Source of the DNA: Entonaema liquescens | Taxonomy: Eukaryota; Ascomycota; Sordariomycetes; Xylariales; Xylariaceae | Length of the DNA: 64,000 bases | Direction: 5' to 3' | Assembly: GCA_902805475.1 (NCBI GenBank) | Contig: CADCSX010000012.1 | Location: 620,001 to 684,000, forward strand | Shown here: positions 1 to 11,520 of the stretch, in pieces | Layout of the letters: every line of letters begins with the position of its first letter | Numbering within the stretch: position 1 is the stretch's first letter | Translations under genes and position numbers: made by a program | Notes under the pieces: model-generated | What the model saw: the letters and a program-made list of their open reading frames with translations, nothing else | Database searches by the model: none | Told to the model about the DNA's origin: nothing

Positions 1-3000
1 TGAATATAAACTCTTGTCGTAGTATGCTAGGTACTTGACATGCGGCAGTAGGTATACTTCCAATATATAATTCCCCCATGATGAATTACTTGTGAATCTT
101 AGGGACAAGCTACTGCCTCCATTCATAAGACAATGATTTAAGCTAAATAAAACTAGACTCTCCTAATACTAACAGCTGCTTCTATAATTAATCATCAGCA
201 TGTATTTAGATAACTGCTCGTCATAGATGATCGCCGAAAATTTGTGGCTTCTCTGTTAGACCGCTTCACAGGCGCATTAGATAGGTCTAACTAATTAACT
301 AACTGAACACGAGGTGGCTGTAGCACTGACGTGTTAGCTGTCGCTTAATACGTCCCGTGTCTTATTCGTTATGATACGGAGCGAGCACTCATTATTCGAC
401 AGTGAGAAGTAAACGGGAATGCCAGATTGGCCTTCATGGAGAATGTATCGAGAAGTCGAGAATTTATGATAGCATTACCATAGGTAACTGGTGTTTAACG
501 GTTGGATGATAAACCGCCTGCTTAGGGGGTAGTACTCCGAATTTTCTATAAGAAACTAACTACCTAGATTTGCCTCCTATGTAATCTTTGTATTATCGCT
601 GGCTAATAAATTCCACAACTATTCTCGGAGGGTTCTTGAGCGTTAGGCGCGCGCTCATTACTCGTAGTATCTTACCATTGCATTCTTCCCCTCGCCCCAT
701 GATCCACTTTCATGTCCCCGACCACATAAAAGAGAAATATGTTGGTAGAAGCTGTTCGGTTTCAACATTCTAGCCATCTGTAGTGTAACAATTGAATGTG
801 AGAACTGGAAAATGTCGTGTGTGGCTATTTTATGTGCGACTGGCCTCGGCTATATGTGCCTAAAAGCTCCCTGGTAGGAGCTCTGATTCGTTCTGCTAAC
901 TACCTAACTCCTCTCCTAACTCTTGTTCTCACTTCAGCCTAGCAATTGGGTCCCTGGGGACGTGAAACGGCCTGTATGAGGGGCCGCGTGGGGTGGCTTG
1001 GTGTACCTAGACGTTGACCGTAGTTGTACAAAAGAGCGTTTACGAAGGGCTGACTAGGTACTAACTGCCTACTCTTACCTGGTCTTCCTGGTAAGCTGCT
1101 TGAAGCTCTCCCTGTATGCGATTACGACTTATGTAAGGAGATTCCTAGTGGCATGTATATGGAATGACACTAAAAAGGGCCGACCTGGCGGCTCTGGGGG
1201 TGCTGGGACAGGCTCTCATATCTCGCTGTTGGGGATTTCAGGGCCATATTTAGCGTCCAACTAACCGCCGGAGACCCCTGAATAGGTCTACCCAGTTGTA
1301 TGATAATGAGCTAGCGGTCAGAAATACCAGTTAAACTATGCTAGAAAGATGGCTTGTTTTCCAGCCACTAGAATTTCGGCCTTGAGAATATCACATGGTA
1401 ATATTCGTGATAATTACCTTCAAATACTTTGGACAAGGAAGTAGATAACTAGTACCGCTACCTGTAACCTTTAGGGGCTTCCGTAAATAAACCCATTGTT
1501 ATAATCACCGATACCTGTTTACATACGCACGTAGCACGTTCAAATCCCGTCAAAGATCCACGTACCTACCTAGGTACGTAGGGGTGCACGATGCTCTATC
1601 AACCGCCCGGGATACCCAGACCAGAAAGCTGTAGTAATTACATCAGAGCATCCCTGTGCACCATCGGCAGACATACCGACCCACCAAGAAACGATGTCCA
1701 GGCAGTTCCCAGTCATGTATTCGGGGTTCAAGTTGCCTAGACAGGGAATTTCCCACTGAGCGGTCTTGTTACAGGTAGGTAACTTGGGTCGACAGTTGGT
1801 GAGCGGGCTAGTGCCCAACGTTACATACATACATACATGGCTCGTCTAGGTACCGACAGAGCAGAGCCTACGGGCTAAACAGTAAGGTCGTTAGTGCAGA
1901 GCGTTCTCGGCTCTCAAAACGTCCAATTTAGGTCCTGGAGAACGGGAAGATGTTGCGGAATTCCTTCCCTGCGACATAGCCTAGGTAATACCTAGCGACA
2001 TTCCTAGGCCGTGCGCGATTTTGACAGCGCGTAACATGACCCCTTATACCTAACAGCAGAGCCAACGGCAAAGAGGATGGGTGTCATTTTCTTGTCGCAC
2101 AACTACGCAGTGTAGACATGTTCTGTCCAACTAGTTGACTGGTTGCCGAAATTTTCCGAGACAGCGATACCCCTAGCACAACGCCTTTGCTGTAGATCTG
2201 CACAGCGAAGCTGTGTCATGAGAGTAGTAGAGGTCTTCCGTCTTTTGGGCGAGGAGAAGAACGGGAGCGGAGCGAGGTTTAGGGGTCTGGGATGGTGTTG
2301 TGTGCAACATCTCTTTTTCTCTTAGACCAACGCCTATCTAATAGTCATCGCCTCCACTCATCAGAGAGGTGAGTACTTACCTATGGGCCTTGCTATTCGA
2401 CAGTGCTATTCTTGTGCAACATCAACTAGGGCTTGGTTAGGTTAGAAACCTCAATTTCCCTCATTTTGTACAGTACATAGCGTCTACTTCGTCTACTCTA
2501 CCCTTGCCGGATTCCCCAAGTACCTTTCTATTTTCTATGTATTGCCGTTCGACCAAAATCTGCATCAAGTTGGCAGAATGACTAGACTAGACAGAATTAC
2601 TCACGGCCTTTGAAGGGCTAGACAAGTTACACCGCATCTGGATGTTCCACAGACAGGTCGTTATTAGCTTCCCATGTTAGCCTCTTGTTACATGGGTGAT
2701 CTAGGTAGTAGCAATATTCACAACGCCTCCATTCAAAACCGCAAAGTGGATATCCACTTCTACAGTACGGCAATCCTCTACGTAAGGCATACTGTAAGGC
2801 ATAAGAGGCGCTATAGGTAATTAGCCTTGGCCTCCAGAAAACGCGGGGTGTGAAGACTAGTCGTTGCCGCAACCATGTATGCTGCAAGATTTAGTAGGCT
2901 GTCAAGGGGCTTCATGATGCTAATGAAGCTATTTGGGAAATGAAGATCCATTTCGACATATTGCCATCGTAGAGACTATACCTTATTCTCATATTTCGCG

Positions 3001-3711
3001 GGGAATTGTACATCCCCTTACGTTGTACTGTGATCCTGCATCTGTCAAGTGTGACAAACTAATATCTACGTAACTCTAGATTGCAAATTTCTATACTGGC
3101 CGGCTTGACCTACTTGAACCGGTATAGTGTAGGTGGTCAGCAATGATGCTTAACAGGACGCTATGCTTAGAGAATCCTTTCGTCACCCCAATCCGTATAC
3201 TATACCGGATCGAAATAGGGAGCTGTGATATGCCTGATATTATTCGGTCGAAGGACAGTAGTAGTACCGGAAGTGTGGATTAGTGTACTATTATTTTCTC
3301 AAAACGGTAGCGTAGAGGTTTCTTAATTCCCTATACAGGTTGATACACTCACTACATGAGTAGACTTGGTCGGCTCTGTATCTCTCCTGCCCCTGACGTA
3401 CAATCTAATTCACTGACAACAAGACTTTCCAGGTAACTAGGGCTTTTACTCGAACCCTAGAGGTAGTCTTGAAGACATATATCCGTTCCCCGTGGAAACT
3501 GAAATGTATGGGAAATGATATAACTAGGTATATATAGGGGTATAGTGATAGCGACAGTGTAGTCGAAAGGCAATATGCATTTTGTAGTATAGACAGTCCC
3601 CAAGCGTGGGACAAGGAGTATGTTCCGGGGATATATATGATTCAATCTTAACGACATAACAACATGGGTATCTTTTTATAATGCTACTGATTCAGTTCGC
3701 CAGAATATGAA
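1..3711. other. Intergenic, no supported gene
   Basis: Only short ORFs (under 90 codons) without recognisable domains are present, on both strands. Scattered TAGGTAC/ACCTAGG-type palindromic motifs occur (for example around 1557-1580), and a short CATA repeat lies near 1827-1838. I see no tRNA, splice-linked exons or transposon ends. Confidence 0.6.
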
Positions 3712-5403
3712 TTAGAATTTCCTCTTCTTTTTCGTCGGCGCAGCAGCTTTGCGTTCGAGTTCTTTCGCTAGTTCTGCCCGTCTGCGCTCTGTCTTCTGCT
3801 CTTCTGTTTCGGGTTCTGGTGCTGCTACAGGGGATGATGGTCGATGCCTTTTGCTATCTACATCAGCCCTCGTTCCAATTGTCCCAATTTTTCGACTCGC
3901 GAGCCTGGCAGGGCTCGTAGAGGTTTGGGGACTTCCTATCCGGGAGGATACCACGTTCGGCTCCTCGGACGGCTCTGGCGTGGCTTGAGCCTTAGGCTTG
4001 CCACCTATCCGCCCCAGTCCAACTCTTTTCTTCTCGGTTGGGATGGGTGAGGAAGACCTAGCTTTGGATGGCCCGGCACTATCCTCGGAGTCCGAGCCAG
4101 ATGCTGTTTCGTCTCCGTCCTTGGGCGGCGGTGGTATGGGAGATGATGACTTTGCTGGAGGCGATGGCGGCTCTCTTGATCTGCCGATGGTTCCTAACCT
4201 GGTATCTTTCTGCTTTGGGGGCTTTGGTAGTACTGGTTCTGTGTCAGACTCCGATGGGGTCTCATCATCGTCAACGGGTACAGTACGAGAAGACTGGCTG
4301 GCTGAGTTGTCTTTGCTTATCTTCTTCCCACCAACGGCACCGATTCGGGAACGAGACTTATCCTGCGCCGCAGCAGGATGACTATCAGGAATCTCTACGG
4401 GGCTATCTTCATCGTCTGTTGTATCACCAGCGGCCCTGGAATAGTCATACTTTCGCCTAGTTGACTGAAGATGGGGCGGAGTAGCCTGCACTTGAAAGTC
4501 GTCATCATCCCTTTCTCTAGATGTTTTATTATCCGTCGGAGTGGTCTCACGCAACTGCCTAGCGGTATCCTTTAGGGGTTTGATAGCAATAGTTGGGCTC
4601 GAGCCCAGCTTAGTCCACCAGTCGTTAAGCTGGCTAGAAGGAGAGATATCCGCATTTACATTGCTATGTAACCCTTTTTTCGCAAAAACGTCGTGGATCA
4701 GAGACGGTAGATCACGGGGAGGCTCCTGGTTCCTGGTGACACTCGATTTCCAGTCTGGTTCGTTGAAAGGTGCTAGACCTTTGACCTTCTCCTCAGCAGC
4801 CGCCCGGGATGGCTTTCGCTTGGTAGACAGCGAATTAAAGACGTACTCCAACCCGATCTTGTTGGCTTCTAGCTTATCTACCAGCTTTGTAATAACAGAA
4901 TCCTTTTCCTTGAGCCTCGTTATGAGGTCTCGGACCTCTAGCGTACGTGCATGATGCGCCTGTATGAGAGGTAAGACAAGCTCTGAGGCTAGGCCAACAG
5001 GAGGGCATTTCGTCAAGTAGACAGGCCATTTCAACGGCTTGAGCGGCTCGGGTAATACGCATGTGACGTAAAGAGCCAGACCGCCTCCAGATGTAGTACC
5101 TACCGTCGAGGCGGATATACTAAGGCTGGTACTGTGGTGATCTGGTGACGTGGGATCAAAGGCTGCGTCAAGCTTAGAGAAAAAAACGGTCCATTGATTA
5201 GGATCACCGTCACTCAAATCTATGCTTGTGTTCTCTTGCAGACTTCGCAAGATTATGCCTTTTCTGTCAAGGCTCTCTACCCATACGTTGGCTAGATCGG
5301 TAACATGAAGCGTGTACGATGAAGAAGCAGCATGCAGAGAGATCATGAGAGCAGGAAGATCTGGGAATATCGGTAATGGGTGCCATTTCGATGTTGAGGA
5401 CAT
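3712..5403 (-). CDS. nej1: XLF/Nej1-like non-homologous end-joining factor
   Basis: Single-exon gene of 563 aa. The first true ATG is at 5403. XLF/Nej1 family proteins bridge DNA ends with DNA ligase IV-XRCC4 during NHEJ in the nucleus. Seen: an N-terminal head (about residues 5-150) with the family pattern W-H-P-L-P, then S-S-Y-T-L-H-V-T-D-L and W-V-E-S-L-D-R-K; a coiled-coil stretch (about 160-215) rich in L/I/K/E; and a long low-complexity tail with many S/P/D/E residues, typical of fungal homologues. The last residues (KKKRKF) are a basic cluster ending in Phe, like the Ku-binding X-KBM at the end of XLF proteins. No intron is needed. The family is assigned from the head pattern and architecture; the Ku contact is inferred from the tail only. 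Confidence 0.82.
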   Translation of the reverse strand: MSSTSKWHPLPIFPDLPALMISLHAASSSYTLHVTDLANVWVESLDRKGIILRSLQENTSIDLSDGDPNQWTVFFSKLDAAFDPTSPDHHSTSLSISASTVGTTSGGGLALYVTCVLPEPLKPLKWPVYLTKCPPVGLASELVLPLIQAHHARTLEVRDLITRLKEKDSVITKLVDKLEANKIGLEYVFNSLSTKRKPSRAAAEEKVKGLAPFNEPDWKSSVTRNQEPPRDLPSLIHDVFAKKGLHSNVNADISPSSQLNDWWTKLGSSPTIAIKPLKDTARQLRETTPTDNKTSRERDDDDFQVQATPPHLQSTRRKYDYSRAAGDTTDDEDSPVEIPDSHPAAAQDKSRSRIGAVGGKKISKDNSASQSSRTVPVDDDETPSESDTEPVLPKPPKQKDTRLGTIGRSREPPSPPAKSSSPIPPPPKDGDETASGSDSEDSAGPSKARSSSPIPTEKKRVGLGRIGGKPKAQATPEPSEEPNVVSSRIGSPQTSTSPARLASRKIGTIGTRADVDSKRHRPSSPVAAPEPETEEQKTERRRAELAKELERKAAAPTKKKRKF

Positions 5404-7704
5404 CTTAAACAACTTTTCAAATCAAATAATCCAGCAAGAACGATAGCTTAGAATAAATGAAATTTATAAAATCCAAAGCTATGATGAAAAGAAAGCCACC
5501 TTGAATGCCTAATGATGAAACGTTCAATGAGAGGCGATGGGCATCGAAGCTGAAGATTAGGCACATACAGTGTGTTTTTATTGAAGCCTATTATTAACAC
5601 GGTGTTAACGGCTATTAGTCACGTGGATAGAATACTACTCTTATTGCATATATGCAACTAACACCCTACTCTGATTTCATCTAATCTGAGGCTCTGCTGA
5701 CAGAAAAAAAAAGAAAAAAAAACACAGCGAAACTTCTCGTAAGTGGACACAACTTCCCAAAACTTGAGCAACCAACCCTCACCTGAGCTAATCTCGCGTA
5801 TACCATTACCATTTGGAATTCCACCTCATACATTCAGGGCGTAATTTTTACGCGCGTATATTAGCTGAAATCCGTACGCCGGTTACATCTTTTGCTGTCT
5901 GTATCCAGCGGACCGACATCCGGCAGACGATCTCGGCAAAACACGACGTCAAAAAGGCAGTGACGCAACTACCAACGAAGACCGTTCGTAAGAGGTCCAC
6001 AAGTTTATCTGAACGCTTTGACGCCTCTTTTTGCTCCTCGGATCCCCTAATAAGGAGAAGCCGAAAGACAAGCGTAGAAAGATTCTGGAACGTTACGGCG
6101 TTCGCGCGCCTGCTGGTTCTATCATAAGCAGATAGGGACTGATTACCCAGCGTCGCACCGGCTGGGGGGCGCACCGAGCCGCATCGCTCCAGCAGCTAGC
6201 CATCCGCGCAGGCTACTTGCATGGTCCCACCTCATTAGCCCCCAGGTGAACCGGCGTATTCCACATGGCCTAGGGGTCCTGCCGTCGGAGATTATTAATC
6301 CTCCCCCCCCTGTGGTCCTTCAATACGGAGAAATATCTCTCCTCGTACGTTGCTGGCATCGGGAGCTAACGGCACGCAGGTACGTACGTCCTTCAGGTAG
6401 AGGAATCTATTACCCTAAATTTGACATTCTCTGTACTCTTCCTTGTTGCGGCTGCGCTCCTTGCCGCTGTGCTACCCGCACGCATGCTCCTCCAGTCACG
6501 CCACTTGGCTTGCCGATGACTAGGTATCTCTGCGTCGCGGCACATAGTGTCCATACTGGGCAGTCTTCATCTCAAACAATGCTCGTAAGCCTTGACGAAT
6601 TTAGCCCAAATTTACTGATGTACTAAATGAATCGGTGCATACTACCAAGAGAAATTTCCCTGAATATCGACCCTATTGCTGTCCGAAGCAAGCTACTCCC
6701 ATCACTAGACGCGTAACAAGCCTCATTCCAGTGAGTAAGGCATACGAATTAAGCGCGAAGTGATGTACAATCTAGCTAAACCAGCCTATGCCTCTACGAT
6801 GTGTCTGTAAGGCTATCCTAGGAATCTAAACAAAGAATCGTATATGTGTGTATGTCTGCAACTCTAGTCAGCTACGTAGACGCTTTCGTACCAAAACAGT
6901 TCTTTGTGCAGTAAGCGTGGCATTTTGCCATTGTGAAGTCTTATAGTAGCCCCCTTTATCCTGTTCTTTCACCACCCTTCCCCTAAACTCCCAATATGTC
7001 GAAGACTTCTAGTAGTAATGTAGTTCATACCCACACTTTTTGATTCGTATGTTCGCATATTCGTATATTCGTATATCCAATGGCCAGTTGCAAAAACAAG
7101 ACCTAGTTCCCGTTTAGGGTAAGCTACTAATACCAATGACGGCAAGATAGAGACTGAAATTTATCTGGCCCCTAAGTTCTAAGTGCTCCCCCAGTATATA
7201 TCTATTAGGTCCCCAAGGGGGTAATGTTTGACAGCTGCTGAGCTTCCACGCAACTTCAAGTATGAGTTCCTATAATTCATATTAAATGTAACTCTACTCA
7301 GAAGCTAGGTAGGTAATATTCGAATGACGGCCTATCCATAAAGCTACCTCTAGTCAACTATAGGTATGTACCTAGACAACCTCAGGAAACCCGTATAGGC
7401 TAATGCTGGAACTGCTTTACAGCATGGCACTACAAGAAAAATTCATATTTTTCAGTAGGCAAGGTCTCTATTTGGCGGGCAGTAGTCTCGTGAAAAGCAG
7501 GCAAACTAATAACTAAAGCTAAAAGTGTACATGATGGCTTTCGGGCTCTCTGGTCGTAAATATTAGCCCCCCCCTTTCGCCGTTACATTATCATTTCAAC
7601 TCAGAGTTTTTGTAGCATATAGTGAATAGTCGATCCTATGCAGTAATATGGCGAATGCAAGGCTGTTGGCTACCTATATCAGCATGGCCTAATTGGGGTG
7701 GCAA
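5404..7704. other. Intergenic, possible decayed sequence at 5.8-6.6 kb
   Basis: The first 200 bases are the promoter side of the end-joining gene. A locally more GC-rich patch (5813-6630) holds overlapping ORFs of 104-126 codons on both strands. None has a recognisable domain, inverted repeats or plausible splice sites. The rest is A/T-rich with TAGGTA-type motifs (7305-7370). I cannot support a gene here. Confidence 0.45.
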
Positions 7705-8535
7705 TCAATTGCAGCCACCACCGCCAACAATGACGTTGAAGCCATCTGTATCGAACTCTTGTCCATTCGTCCAAGTCGTAGGTCCCATCTCGCCCGCACG
7801 CTGACATTCTTCCTTGCCAATAATGTCTAAGGCATAGGTGGAGACATAGGCGCAGTCGCGGCTGATGGGAGTCGTGTTGTCATTGCACATCCAAATCGAA
7901 TTTCCGGCATCACAATATAGCATAGCACACTTCCTGGGTCCTGCATCGACCTTGCAATCCTGATGGATTTTCTGCAAGAAGTCGTAACCTCGCAGAATTA
8001 CCCACCGTAGCCCAGCTAGGTGGCCGGGGATATCGCAAATAATCTTCGACTATCAATCCGTTACTTAGGATCAATCTCTATTAGAAAGTAATATAGACAC
8101 TTACTTTGCTTCGCTTAGACTTAGATACCTTCTTAGTCGAGGGTGTGGCAGATCCAGAGTTGGCCCAGGTGAAGTCAGGCTTGATGCTCTGGATTTGAGC
8201 AAGAATTTCCTGTAAGATATATCATATTAGACACAAAATAACCACTAAAGCATCGAAAGTGGTCATAACCTACTGTGACCGTACCGTTGAAAGTCATCAG
8301 TTCACCACCGGGCTCAAGGGAAACATCCATAGAAAAGGGAACGGCGGTATATCCTTCAGGGAGTGAGACGGGAGCGTTGATACCATTAACTGCATCCTAT
8401 AGAGATATAACTATCAGCACGAGTAATTATCAACGTAAAGGTGGGCATACCTACCGTAGTTAGAGCTTTTATGCCGGCTACAGCAGCACTGACACCACCC
8501 AAGGCGCTAACCAGAACAGAGACGATAACCTTCAT
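7705..8535 (-). CDS. Small secreted eight-cysteine protein (effector-like)
   Basis: Four exons: 8455-8535, 8274-8396, 8105-8209 and 7705-8049. All three introns (58, 64 and 55 nt) have GT-AG ends and keep frame, giving 217 aa. Residues 1-20 (MKVIVSVLVSALGGVSAAVA) form a clear signal peptide. A Ser/Lys-rich linker near 90-105 precedes a C-terminal domain with eight cysteines (108, 135, 144, 149, 158, 169, 185, 216), enough for four disulfides. Its pattern is C, then D-C-x5-GPRKC-x4-C, CNDN, and V-I-V-x4-GC at the end. I recall similar GPxxC/CNDN patterns in small secreted proteins of many filamentous fungi with no known function. The KR dipeptide just before the Cys domain could be a Kex2-type processing site. 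Function is unknown. Confidence 0.72.
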
Positions 8536-9283
8536 AATGGAATTTGTCGACGTGGATCGTTATTGTTAGGGCTGGACTGATGATTACTGTAAAGGGAAGA
8601 TTAAGAGTTCAGAGGGAGATGGCGATGGATGAATAGAGAACCTGTATCGGATGGGAGATGAATGAATGAGTGAATATTTTAGAACTTCAATTGGTATTTG
8701 TCTGATGGAACGCTACTGGGGATAGGCAGCGACTTGGGAAGGCACATAGGTAAAGAACTTGCTCAAGGTAACTTCCAAATATTCATTTGAGCAAGTTTCC
8801 CATATACTCTATTCCCACTATTGAAGTTTATCACTTCATGTTCTATTATTGGATATAGTACATATGTACCTATATACCTAGGTATTTAATGTGCTCAACT
8901 GCATACCTTAGGTACCTAACAACATCGCTGATAAGGGTGGTGTTTTTCTCAGAGGGGACGAACAAGGACTGCATGATATGATTGAAAGAAGGCACATCCT
9001 CGACAAATAACCAAGACGTACATGTACCTAAGTTATTATCACCCAGACAATTGCGTAATTGCCTACACACCTCAGGTACGTAGGACATAGGTACCTAGGT
9101 ATAGATATAGGGGTAGGTACCTAGGTAGGTATGCATTCAAGAAATAGAGGTAAAAGGCTTGCTCGATTTAAAATTGTAAGGTGCATTAAAACAGAAACCA
9201 ACAAAAACATTCCAATAGTATATACCGAATTTCCTCTCCATACCTGGTAGTATTACAGTTTCAACCTAACCCATTCCACTTAA
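8536..9283. repeat. Intergenic with clustered ACCTAGGT palindromes
   Basis: Promoter of the secreted-protein gene and downstream flank of the SQ/RGG gene. Between about 8865 and 9135 the palindromic words GGTACC and CCTAGG recur, with the string TAGGTACCTAGGTA twice near 9089-9130. No ORF is supported. Confidence 0.5.
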
Positions 9284-11520
9284 CTACTTCCTCTTTACCT
9301 TCTTGTTAGAGCCCCCTTGCGAACCTGTGGACTTCCTCTTACGAGCTGTTTCGTTGTCAGAGCTATCAGTTAGAGGTCCACGGGTTACCTCGCTGACTTC
9401 CTCCTCTTCTAGTATATTATCCAAGTGAGAGCTGTCGCTACTAGGTTCAGGTACTCTGTCCTCAACGCGCAGAGGAGTCGGGGTTATCAGATGTTCATGC
9501 CTTAACCGGTTTCCGCGCCCCCCACGCCCGCGTCCTCTACTTCCACGTCCTCCACTTCCACGTCCTCCGCTCCCGCGTCCTCCTCCCCGACCCCGTCCAC
9601 CAGAGCCAATTATAATGGCGCTATCGTCCTCAAAAGTACTATTATCGGGAGTACTTCTTTTGAGAACACTGGGAGTACTTTCTTGGGGAACAACAGGGGT
9701 ACTCCCTTTACGCGCAGTGATAATTGAAGTAAGGGATTCCAAGCTGCTTGATTCCGAGTTCGGTATAGGTGCCAGAGAAACAGATACCCCAGATAACTCC
9801 TGAGAGAGAGATACACCAGATGCCTCCTGGGAATCAGATACCACAGATGCTTCCTGAGAAGCAGATATCTTAGATTCTTCCTGAGAAGTAGATGTTCCTG
9901 ATACTTCCTGAGATCCTTTTTCCTGGGATATTGTTTCTTGCGAATCAATTTCCCCAGATACTTCCTGTGAGACGGTTTCCCCGGATTCTTCTTGAGATAC
10001 TGTTTCCCCGGATTCTTCCTGAGATACTGTTTCTAGAGATACAGATCCTTTAGTGTTAGGTTCGTCTTCTTCTAGTATAGTTGAAAGCTCTGTTCTGGTT
10101 TTGACCGGACTAATCGGAATAGTATCAGACACACTTTCGTCACTGACAACTTCATTGATACTTCTGTCACCTTCGTTTCTTTGCTGTTGATTTTGTTTCT
10201 CTCCATCCCCTCCTGGGTTCTCTCCTTCGTCGTCTGTGAAAGGCCCTACCTGACTTCTATTCCCATCTTCCTCAAATACGCGGCCTGCTTGGATGAGACG
10301 TTGCTGAATATCGTCTTTAGACCACGCACGATACTCAGAGTTCTCTCCATATCCAGGGTCGCTTGAATTCCATTCTGTATAGGGCCCCTTAGGAGCCAGT
10401 TCACCCGCTTCTAGCTTTTGATCGTCAACAGACATATCCAGGACTGGCTCTATGGCCGTTCGTGTAAGGTAATTCAGGTGTCTATTCACAGCCGCTACCG
10501 CTAACCCTGTCATCTCCGTCCGTACGCGATCAGGGTTAAAATAGGCGGTTAAGTCTCCCCAAACGATGTCATAATCATATCGCTTAGGCCTTTTGCCATA
10601 AGCCCACATTATGCGATCAATTACCTCTCTGATTACACTAAAAGCTCGTAAACCAGAACTGAAAGTCTCTCTTTCATCCAATCCCGCGCGCACTCTTTCT
10701 GTATTCTGTGGAGGAGCCCACAGATCCATGGCGCTATGAAGATTTTGGTAATTTCGTGCACCCGCTGCTTCCAGGATCGCTATGACCCTTGGAAAGACAA
10801 CCTTGTCGGCCAGTTGTGCGTCTACCGGGTCAGCTTGCCACGAAGGGTCTACGATGGCAATTTCTTCGATCAGGTCATAAGTTTCGGCAGTTTCGTCGCC
10901 GTGTTCCCAGCTCGGCTTTAAGTAGATAATCGCCACCATCCAACGGTACTCCGGGGACCCCCCGTCAGGGTTACTAGCATCTATCGGCCAGAAAACGTAG
11001 GGTTTTTGGAGAAATCTTCTGTAAGTGTCCCCTATCTGTTCCTTTTGTTTGAATTCATTCTCAATCCAATTGTTGAACTTGGCCTGATCACACCCAAAAA
11101 TATTCCCATCAGCCACTGCCAAAGACGCCAACGGGATGGTGATGTCTTCTCTAACAGACTCGGATAGGTATCTCCTATACTCTCCCAGGCAAACATCCAG
11201 ACAGTCTGGATCTACCGGAAAGCCACTGTGGGCCTCTAGTAGTCTTTTGTTAGTAACTGAGCTTCACATTGAGGGGACAATAAAATAATGGAAATGGATG
11301 TCGATGATTGGGCAAACTTACGAATAGATTCGAGCGCGTCTAATTTCATCATTAGATTTGCGTCGTCCTCCCATCCCTCGTTGAAGCCTTCTCTCTTGGT
11401 CCTGCCCGGCCATCGCTTTAGCCCGCGATAAACCATCCCCGGCCTCTTTTCAGTGACCTCAAGCACGGAGGTTCTCGTCAATCGCGCCCTCGGGGGGTTT
11501 GGTGGAGCCGCAGCTGCCAT
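9284..11520 (-). CDS. Nuclear-type protein with SQ-repeat cluster and RGG block
   Basis: Two exons, 11322-11520 and 9284-11235. The 86-nt intron (GTAAGT...TAG) splits a Gln codon and keeps frame, giving 716 aa. No known function. The N-terminal 300 residues look globular, with a core of W-M-V-A-I-I-Y-L followed by I-A-I-V-D-P. This faintly recalls Ulp1/C48 cysteine-protease folds, but no catalytic His or Cys is evident. Residues 471-545 hold ten SQE motifs, mostly nine residues apart, which is an ATM/ATR-type SQ cluster. Then come a Gly/Arg block of GRG/GGRGS repeats and a basic tail (KKVKRK) suited to nuclear import. RGG blocks usually bind RNA or DNA. A nuclear, phosphorylation-controlled role is inference. 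Confidence 0.7.
9800..10030 (-). repeat. 27-bp coding minisatellite (SQExSG repeat)
   Basis: About eight degenerate copies of a 27-base unit encode nine-residue repeats of the form S-Q-E-E-S-G-E-T-V. One unit is broken into two shorter five-residue steps. The array lies within the SQ/RGG gene and keeps frame throughout. Confidence 0.8.

Noticed and set aside
1527..1550. T-arm-like GTTCAAATCCC suggesting a tRNA
   Set aside because: The flanking five bases do not pair and no acceptor or anticodon arm can be drawn.
1570..1830. 86-codon ORF on the - strand with several Cys and Trp
   Set aside because: No signal peptide, no exon partners with good splice sites and no known pattern.
5813..6180. 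Overlapping 104- and 108-codon ORFs in a GC-richer patch, possible transposase relic
   Set aside because: No recognisable domain in any frame, no inverted repeats and no target duplication seen.
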